Assembly (NCBI GenBank): GCA_951217055.1
Contig: OX578284.1
Span: forward strand, 31,646,187-31,710,186
Direction: 5' to 3'
DNA from: Gerris lacustris
Lineage: Eukaryota > Arthropoda > Insecta > Hemiptera > Gerridae
Length of the DNA: 64,000 bases
Shown here one piece after another: positions 58,600-64,000 of this stretch. Position numbers and translations under genes: made by a program. Under the pieces are notes generated by a model that had not been told where the DNA came from, ran no database searches, and saw nothing but the letters and a program-made list of their open reading frames with translations. How positions within the stretch are numbered: position 1 is the stretch's first letter; each line of letters starts with the position of its first letter.

Positions 58600-59360
58600 A
58601 CGAGTTTTTTGTTAGGTTTGTCTGTGTATATGATAGAATGTTTGATGCCCAATGTCATGCTTGCCTTTTATAGCCATGAGGGCTAGGAAATAAGCTGGTG
58701 GAAAGTACAGAGAAGCTTTGTGTTGTGATGAAGGTCAAAACATAATTTTAAATTAAGTTTTTATTAAACTCTGAGTTTAAAGTGGTACAGAATTTAGAAT
58801 TGTTGTATTCTTTTGGAGCATTTTGTTTATCAATTAGATTGATCAGCAATGATTTTTGCAAAATGGCTAATTTCTTTGGTTAAGCTTGCTGCGGTAGTCA
58901 ATTTAGTTAAGTTATTTGTTTCCCATTCTCTATTTATCCGTTTTGAAGGACCAATATGAACATTTTGTGTAGGAGAAATACATTTTTTCTATAAATTGTA
59001 CAAGTATTAGAACTATGCTATCCTCGTTTCTTTACTTAAAATATTTCCTTTCCTTTCTAATGTTCTATCTATCGATAAAGGGCATGAAACCTCCACCCGA
59101 ATTATCGGCCGTATCCGTCTTCACCGACTTTGATTCAGCAGGAGTCCCGTTCTAGGATCGGAGTTCTAAACATCTTCGAAATCTACGTTAGGTAACTAAG
59201 TGTCATTTGGCTTTCGCTTGGACCATCCATTTCTTACCATTTTTCTTTAAAATCCATTTTAAATACAGTGCATTTCATCAAGAGGATCAAAGAAGAGAGC
59301 TATTAATGATTTTTATTGTTTAACATTTCGTATTCGGTTGGGTGTACATTAGGGATCCTT
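58600..59360. other. No gene recognised
   Basis: Ordinary AT-rich sequence between the duplication and the LINE insertion; no structured repeat was noticed. Confidence 0.5.
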
Positions 59361-59373
59361 AGTATATCTATCA

Positions 59374-59674
59374 AATATTAAAGCAACCTGATGTGAAAAG
59401 TATGATGAAACAAGCACACAAGCATAAATGGGAATGGGCAGGCCATGTGGTCAGGATGGACCCTAACAGATGGGCACTTAAGGTAACAGAGTGGAGACCA
59501 ATTGGAAAACGAAAACAGGGACGTCCACAAAGAAGATGGAGAGATGAATTTGACGAAAGATTGGGCAAGCTATGGCACAGATCAGCAATGGACAGACAAG
59601 TGTGGAAGAAAATAGTAAAAACATACACTGCACTGCACAATGAAATAAAGAAGAAAAAAAGAAAAGAGATTTAA
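59374..59674 (+). pseudogene. C-terminal tail of a LINE reverse transcriptase
   Basis: The open frame reads through HKWEWAGHVVRMDPNRWALK, then RPQRRWRDEFDE and DRQVWKKIVKTY, and ends with a lysine-rich tail at a stop near 59672-59674. Segments of the form 'W.WAGH..RM' and 'GRP..RW.D' are characteristic of the C-terminus of many non-LTR (RTE/Jockey-group) polyproteins. The catalytic reverse transcriptase and endonuclease are absent because the insertion is 5'-truncated, so it is non-functional. The clade cannot be set from this tail alone. No internal stop interrupts the remaining 90-odd codons, suggesting a young insertion. Confidence 0.88.
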
Positions 59675-59770
59675 AATGATAACTAATACCCCCGTCTGGG
59701 GAGGCTTATGCTTGTGTTAAACAAGTGTCAACAAGCTATTAAAAAAAAAAAAAAAAGTAAAAAAAAAAAA
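59374..59770 (+). mobile_element. 5'-truncated LINE insertion with target duplication
   Basis: The insertion ends in A-rich sequence (from about 59742) and is flanked by the 13-bp direct repeat AGTATATCTATCA (59361-59373 and 59771-59783). Heavy 5' truncation, a 3' A tail and a target duplication of this size are the signature of target-primed reverse transcription. Only the last part of the reverse transcriptase frame remains. Confidence 0.92.
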
Positions 59771-59984
59771 AGTATATCTATCATTCACTCTTTGGACGCA
59801 GTAGATCCGGGCTTAATTCCCAACTCTCGTAATGGGCCCCACTCTCGGGGTTGTCCCAGAATTGTGATCTAAATTGGTAGCTACTTAAGGGAAGTGGAGG
59901 TGCCCATCAGATTAATTTCAAATATATGGTTCATACAGCTAATCCGTGACACTAATGATTTAAAAAAAAAAAAAAACTTTTTTT

Positions 59985-60165
59985 TTTTAAGTTTTAGGTA
60001 GTATTCATACTACGGAAAGTTTATATTTGAATTTAAATCAAATTATAATTATTATTAATTAAGGGAAACAGATATTGAGGCCCGTGGTTCAAGTCCCGGT
60101 GCTGGAGTCTATTATTCTCTGTTTGTCTCCCTTGGTTAATAATAATTATAATTTGATTTACATTA
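59985..60165. repeat. SINE fragment in fold-back arrangement
   Basis: The tail hairpin TAGGTAGTATTCATACTACGG and 'aaatcaaattataattatta' are followed by an opposite-oriented head piece 'ggcccgtggttcaagtcccgg' and 'taataataattataatttga'. Two SINE pieces in opposite orientation are thus joined head to tail, as at 61.7 kb. Confidence 0.65.
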
Positions 60166-61073
60166 CTTTTATTTTGGAAATCTATTTTTGCTGTGATGTC
60201 GATCTGGGAAACCCGTATTATATGGTGAATTGGAGTCGACTGACCCGATTAACCCATTATTGCTAAGGTTAGTGCGGTCTGGTCTGCCACAGCTTCTTAT
60301 AGGCTGTTGAGAAATTTAGTTTGAATGGTAACCTTGTTTTGTTATGTTTGAAAAGATTGATAAAAATACTGTATTTATAAACTCTAAGTTATATAAATAA
60401 AAAAAATGTTCGATTGAGTAAACATAATCTTAATTTCTATTAGTATAAAGTCAATAAGATAAACATTGTATTTCAGTTAAGGCTTGTTTATACCAACTCA
60501 TTAAGAATTGAAGTAGGCCGCGGGGTATTCTTATTAACGAAGGAAAATCAAAGAAATGTTTAGCCGCAGCTAGCTCAGCCTGTAATTGAATCCGATCCCT
60601 TTCTATTGTAAGTCAAGCCTTAAGGCTTTAGCCTTACCCAACCCTCCACATCTCTCCATTTAAACTTTTATTCAATAAAACTCATTGATAATTCCGTAAA
60701 TGAATTAGAAAAAAAAGTTTGTTACGTTTCGATGTATCCTTACTCTTGTTATTAGGCATGAAGAAAAGGTAAGATGTTTAACAAATTGTATTAAAGTGGT
60801 TCAAAAGCATTGACAGGGTTAAAATTACATTCCATAATAGAAAAAAATTGGACCGACGCTTTAATTAATTTAATTTATCCACGATTCAAGAGCTTTTATA
60901 CTAAACTCATTATTTAAAAACAAATAGAGGGTACGTCATTTGTTCTTAAATAAGTAAACATAAGTTTCATATTTTACGATTTTGGTAGTATTCATACTAC
61001 GGAACAACTAAATTTTAATTTAAATCAAATTATAATTATTATTTACTACGGGAAACAGACAGAGAAAAATAGA

Positions 61074-61148
61074 CTCCAGCGCGGGGATTTGAACCACCAG
61101 CCTCTATATTTCCAGTATAGCGCTCTAACCAACTAAGCTACGCAGGAG
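61074..61148 (-). repeat. tRNA-like SINE head, unit 1
   Basis: On the minus strand a 75-bp block folds as a near-complete tRNA: acceptor TCCTGCG with CGCTGGA, A box TAGCTTAGTTGGTTAGAGC, anticodon stem CTATA/TATAG with loop CTGGAAA (formal anticodon GGA), and B box GGTTCAAATCC. No CCA and direct continuation into the SINE body show it is a SINE promoter, not a tRNA gene in use, though the fold is unusually intact. Confidence 0.8.
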
Positions 61149-61422
61149 AATGAATTTCTCTGACGTTAATGATACCTTGACCCGAATTTGAAGCTTTCAA
61201 TTTTTCCACAAGTCTGAGAAGTCAACATTAATGACAAAGAACTAGACCGAGAAATAACGCTTATAATTATAAAGTATCCAATTAGTACCTGTACCTTGTA
61301 CAATCAATTAGAAATTCATATTTTACGATTTTGGTAGTATTCATACTACGGAACAATTAAATTTTAATTTAAATCAAATTATAATTATTATTAACTACGG
61401 GAAACAGACAGAGAAAAATAGA

Positions 61423-61497
61423 CTCCAGCGCGGGGATTTGAACCACCGGCCTCTATATTTCCAGTATAGTGCTCTAACCAATTAAGCTACGCAGGAG
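61423..61497 (-). repeat. tRNA-like SINE head, unit 2
   Basis: Same block exactly 349 bp on, with a few base changes (for example C to T at the base of the anticodon arm and in the D loop). The anticodon loop is unchanged. Confidence 0.8.
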
Positions 61498-61954
61498 AAT
61501 GAATTTCTCTGACGTTAATGATACCTTGACCCGAATTTAAAGCTTTCAATTTTTCCACAAGTCTGAGAAGTCAACATTAATGACAAAGAACTAGACCGAG
61601 AAATAACGCTTATAATTATAAAGTACCCAATTAGTACCTGTACCTTGTACAATCAATTAGAAATTCATATTTTACGATTTTGGTAGTATTCATACTACAG
61701 ATATAGAGGCCGGTGGTTCAAATCCCCGCGCTGGAGTCTATTTTTCTTTGTCTGTTTCCCGTAGTTAGTAAACATAAGTTGTAATCCGCTAAAGCTTATT
61801 CTTGGCTCTGGAAACGATCTACCTAACTGCCCAATTCCCTATACTTAATTGATGCTCCGCCAGCAGACAGTCAAATATTTTTTGAACGAGAAAATATTAG
61901 GCCAATCCGAGAAACCCAACCCGTTGAAAGTACGATTTTATTTATACTTATGTA

Positions 61955-62281
61955 TACGAGGTGTGGCAAAAAAGTAATGAGACAGATTTTTTTTTTCAAA
62001 TATCAATATTATTCCCTTCAAAGTAGTTCCCTTGGGCAGATATACACCGATGGAGACGTTGTTCCCACTGTTGGTAGCAGCGCTGGAAGTCTTCAACCGG
62101 TATGGTCTTCAGCATGTCCGTTACACTCATTTGGATATTTTCTAAAGTCCCGAAATGACATCCTTTGAGGACATTTTTTACAGAAGAGGAATTGTCCACA
62201 AATAATTTTTTCCTGTAAAAAATTTAATTTTCTCCTGTAAGAGATATCCTGGGAGATTGTCCTCTGATATTCTACACTCAA
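61955..62281 (-). pseudogene. mariner transposase 3' end with TIR
   Basis: A minus-strand frame (62199-61996) reads NVLKGCHFGTLENIQ, then IPVEDFQRCYQQWEQRLHRC and QGNYFEG, the usual C-terminus of mariner-family transposases. Directly beyond it lies the terminal inverted repeat TACGAGGTGTGGCAAAAAAG preceded by TA. Upstream, the frame at 62281-62093 holds a piece resembling the CDFFLFP block of the family (CGQFLFCKK) in another frame, so there is at least one frameshift. The first two catalytic aspartates and the 5' TIR are missing. A dead fragment. Confidence 0.88.
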
Positions 62282-62689
62282 GTGATGAAATCATATAGAA
62301 TCGAGGTATGGTATAAGTACTCCCCTCCTCCAATACTCAGCCGAGGAATCTGCTGGAGTGTTAGACCGGTGTTTCTGTTTTTTAATTTAACTGTTCTAGG
62401 AGGTTGAAATCAATATTTTTACTCTTCTGCTATCAAATGATCTGCAGAAGCAAGAATTTCTTCCAAATTGTATCAGCTGTTTCATGGTATCCTTTAATTA
62501 CATTTAAAATCCTATTAATATGCTTATTACACGAAAGAATATCCAAACATTTTGATTGTAACATATTTGCCACAAGTTCTAATATGGAATATGGAAGATT
62601 CATAAAAAATGAATTAAAATAGGCCAGTCAAAATATACATAAAAAATCGGGTACGGGGTACCTCGGAACTTTTCCTCACTTCAGAGGCC

Positions 62690-62715
62690 ACTAAAGTGGC
62701 CTCTCCTCCTGCTTC
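62690..62715. repeat. Two short hairpins
   Basis: GAGGCCACTAAAGTGGCCTC (about 62684-62703) and CTCCTGCTTCGCAGCAGGAG (about 62705-62724) are adjacent perfect palindromic hairpins just left of the 5S-like block. Confidence 0.75.
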
Positions 62716-62734
62716 GCAGCAGGAGGAAGCAGCA

Positions 62735-62775
62735 TTGGACGAGGTCAGTACTTGGATGGGTGACCGTTCTGAACT
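62735..62775 (+). repeat. 5S rRNA-like fragment
   Basis: 'gacgaggtcagtacttggat' then 'gggtgaccg' closely matches the internal promoter part of 5S rRNA. Only about 40 bp are present, so it is most likely the head of a 5S-derived SINE or a 5S pseudogene piece. Confidence 0.65.
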
Positions 62776-62789
62776 AACTGATTTATTAT

Positions 62790-64000
62790 AATTTTTACAA
62801 AAAAAACCCTTATTTTTAATACCTATATTTCATTTAATTATTTGAAGTTTGGAGGTATTTTGACAGATGTAAACAAACTTTGACGTCATCAAAATTATCG
62901 CACTAATAAATAATTATATTCACTTATAACTTTTAAACTAATAAATAGAATTTCATCGGTTTCTTTTATATTTGTTCCTTAATTTTTTCCGGTTCCAACG
63001 ATATGCTATAATAAGTCAAAAACCTATAATTTATTTTGTAATTTCAGTATTATTAACCGTCAAAGTTTAAAAATTCAAAAATTTATAACTTCAAAATGGC
63101 GGCCAAAATCAAAATGAAATTTAGTGGGCTTGTTTGTCATACAGAGAGGTACATTCGAGCCAAATTTAAACTCGATCAGGACCATTTTCGATTTATTACG
63201 ATTTTTTTAAATTTTTGCTGACTCAGCAAACTGGGTTCAAGATGGCGGAAAAAGTTGATTTTCCGGGCGGCACAACTACAGGTTAGGATTGATTTTTCTT
63301 CCAAGTTTCAACTCTCTATGTTTAATACCTTGGGCGCTACGATGATTTCACACATACATACGTCATGCTGAAAACCACTCAGGAGGTCTTAAAAACACCT
63401 AAAACGGATAATTCCGTTGAAATCTCGAAAAAAAAAATTTTTGGTGAAAACAATACTTTTCCTACTATATTAGTAGTGAGGAAAAGTAAAAATAGCTAAA
63501 TTCGCAAAGCGTGAAAATTGTTCTGTTTTTTTTATATGTTGTTCGGACATGTTTGGGTAATGTCATCCTAAGTTTGAAGCTTCGAAATATTTTAAATGTA
63601 CATACAATGTAATTACAATTTTTCACCTAAAAATTACTATGCATTTGTTTTTGTCGAATGCCCAAAACTTGTTATTAGAAGTGGTTTAGGTTCATTTCTT
63701 AAAAATTACAATTTTCCGGTTTTTAGTTTTTTTACGATTGCAACAGAACAATTTAGTCTACAGGTTTAATTTTTTGCTTGCATTAAAGCCAATTAAATTT
63801 ACTGCAACTTTATTTCTTATGACTTTTCTCGTAGGTGAGAGGTTTTATGCCGATATTCGGCCCGAAACGAGAGCAATACTTAAAATTTTAAATTTTTTGG
63901 AAAAATTGCCAATTTTTGAAGTGTCTCTAGCGGTGACACAAGCATCATTGAGATATCTACTTCGGTAATATCTCCAGGTTCTGTCACCTCTAGAGTTTTT
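62790..64000. other. No gene recognised to window end
   Basis: AT-rich sequence with 'atggcgg' motifs near 63095 and 63243, like those at 56.3-56.9 kb. The open frame 63738-63968 has no recognised domain. A short inverted pair of the type TCTAGCGGTGACA / TGTCACCTCTAGAG lies near 63925-63992, at the window end. Confidence 0.4.

Larger units (their letters stand above)
60967..61766 (-). mobile_element. Tandem SINE array (349-bp unit) with 14-bp target duplication
   Basis: Two nearly identical 349-bp units start at about 60971 and 61320. A third starts at about 61669 and after about 30 bp switches to an inverted piece of the head (61700-61766). The whole array is flanked by the 14-bp direct repeat AGTAAACATAAGTT (60953-60966 and 61767-61780), showing it arrived as a single insertion. 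Each full unit has a minus-strand tRNA-like head and a tail with the hairpin GGTAGTATTCATACTACGG. Confidence 0.88.

Noticed and set aside
59371..59640. Minus-strand cysteine/leucine-rich frame
   Set aside because: Antisense shadow of the LINE C-terminal frame at 59374-59674.
61074..61497. Functional tRNA-Ser genes
   Set aside because: The tRNA-like blocks continue into a SINE body, repeat exactly every 349 bp and sit inside a target duplication, so they are SINE heads.

Overview
This window looks like a eukaryotic, AT-rich, repeat-dominated stretch of an invertebrate genome, most likely an arthropod or insect. The grounds are the mix of elements: BEL/Pao and copia retrotransposon remnants, a mariner end, hAT and PIF/Harbinger-type MITEs, pogo/Tigger-like MITEs, tRNA- and 5S-related SINE pieces and very long (TA)n tracts. 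The exact taxon cannot be fixed from sequence alone. I found no convincing host protein-coding gene, rRNA gene or functional tRNA gene. Nearly all open frames are short and random, or are broken transposon genes, so the window reads as intergenic or deep intronic sequence built by repeated insertion.

Layout. 1-5.3 kb: AT-rich DNA, a hAT-type MITE with a clear 8-bp target duplication, and the first copy of a 0.61-kb repeat (R1) that recurs at 23.9 kb. 6-10 kb: two long fold-back elements (arms about 385 bp and 266 bp) and a small TA-flanked MITE. 11.4-12.3 kb: a 307-308-bp tandem unit whose minus strand carries two hammerhead ribozyme cores, followed by an inverted partial copy. 14.8-16 kb: a family A repeat and a 203-bp MITE with an 8-bp duplication. 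17.7-20.7 kb: a decayed BEL/Pao pol with the start of its 3' LTR. 20.8-25.1 kb: nested TIR elements, including pogo-like MITEs. 27-32 kb: family B repeats, a 2.8-kb inverted-repeat structure and a tiny LTR (TRIM-like) element. 32.5-35.7 kb: a copia element that has lost almost all of its reverse transcriptase. 36.6-37.2 kb: a palindrome between two (TA)n tracts with hammerhead-like motifs in each arm. 41-49 kb: more (TA)n tracts, family B copies and a 2.6-kb TIR element with nested repeats. 49.6-58.6 kb: TIR and inverted-repeat elements, a segmental duplication and a 290-bp tandem array. 59.4-62.8 kb: a 5'-truncated LINE with target duplication, a tandem SINE array with target duplication, a mariner end and a 5S-like fragment.

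Families named here: family A (copies near 2.1, 8.0, 14.8, 21.1, 28.7, 37.9 and 54.9 kb; recognisable by GTTCGTTGGACAACG), family B (27.0, 31.2, 41.9 and 45.3 kb; starts ACTTTCTCATATAAAGAGAA and carries a tRNA-like B box) and R1 (4.6 and 23.9 kb).

The most interesting signal is the set of hammerhead or hammerhead-like motifs: a canonical core repeated in tandem at 11.8/12.1 kb (retrozyme-like), and weaker versions beside (TA)n microsatellites at 36.8-37.0 and 49.1 kb, with a possible 3' half-motif at 41.2 kb. These fit small circular-RNA retroelements or Penelope-like elements. Folding, cleavage and mobility are inferred, not shown.
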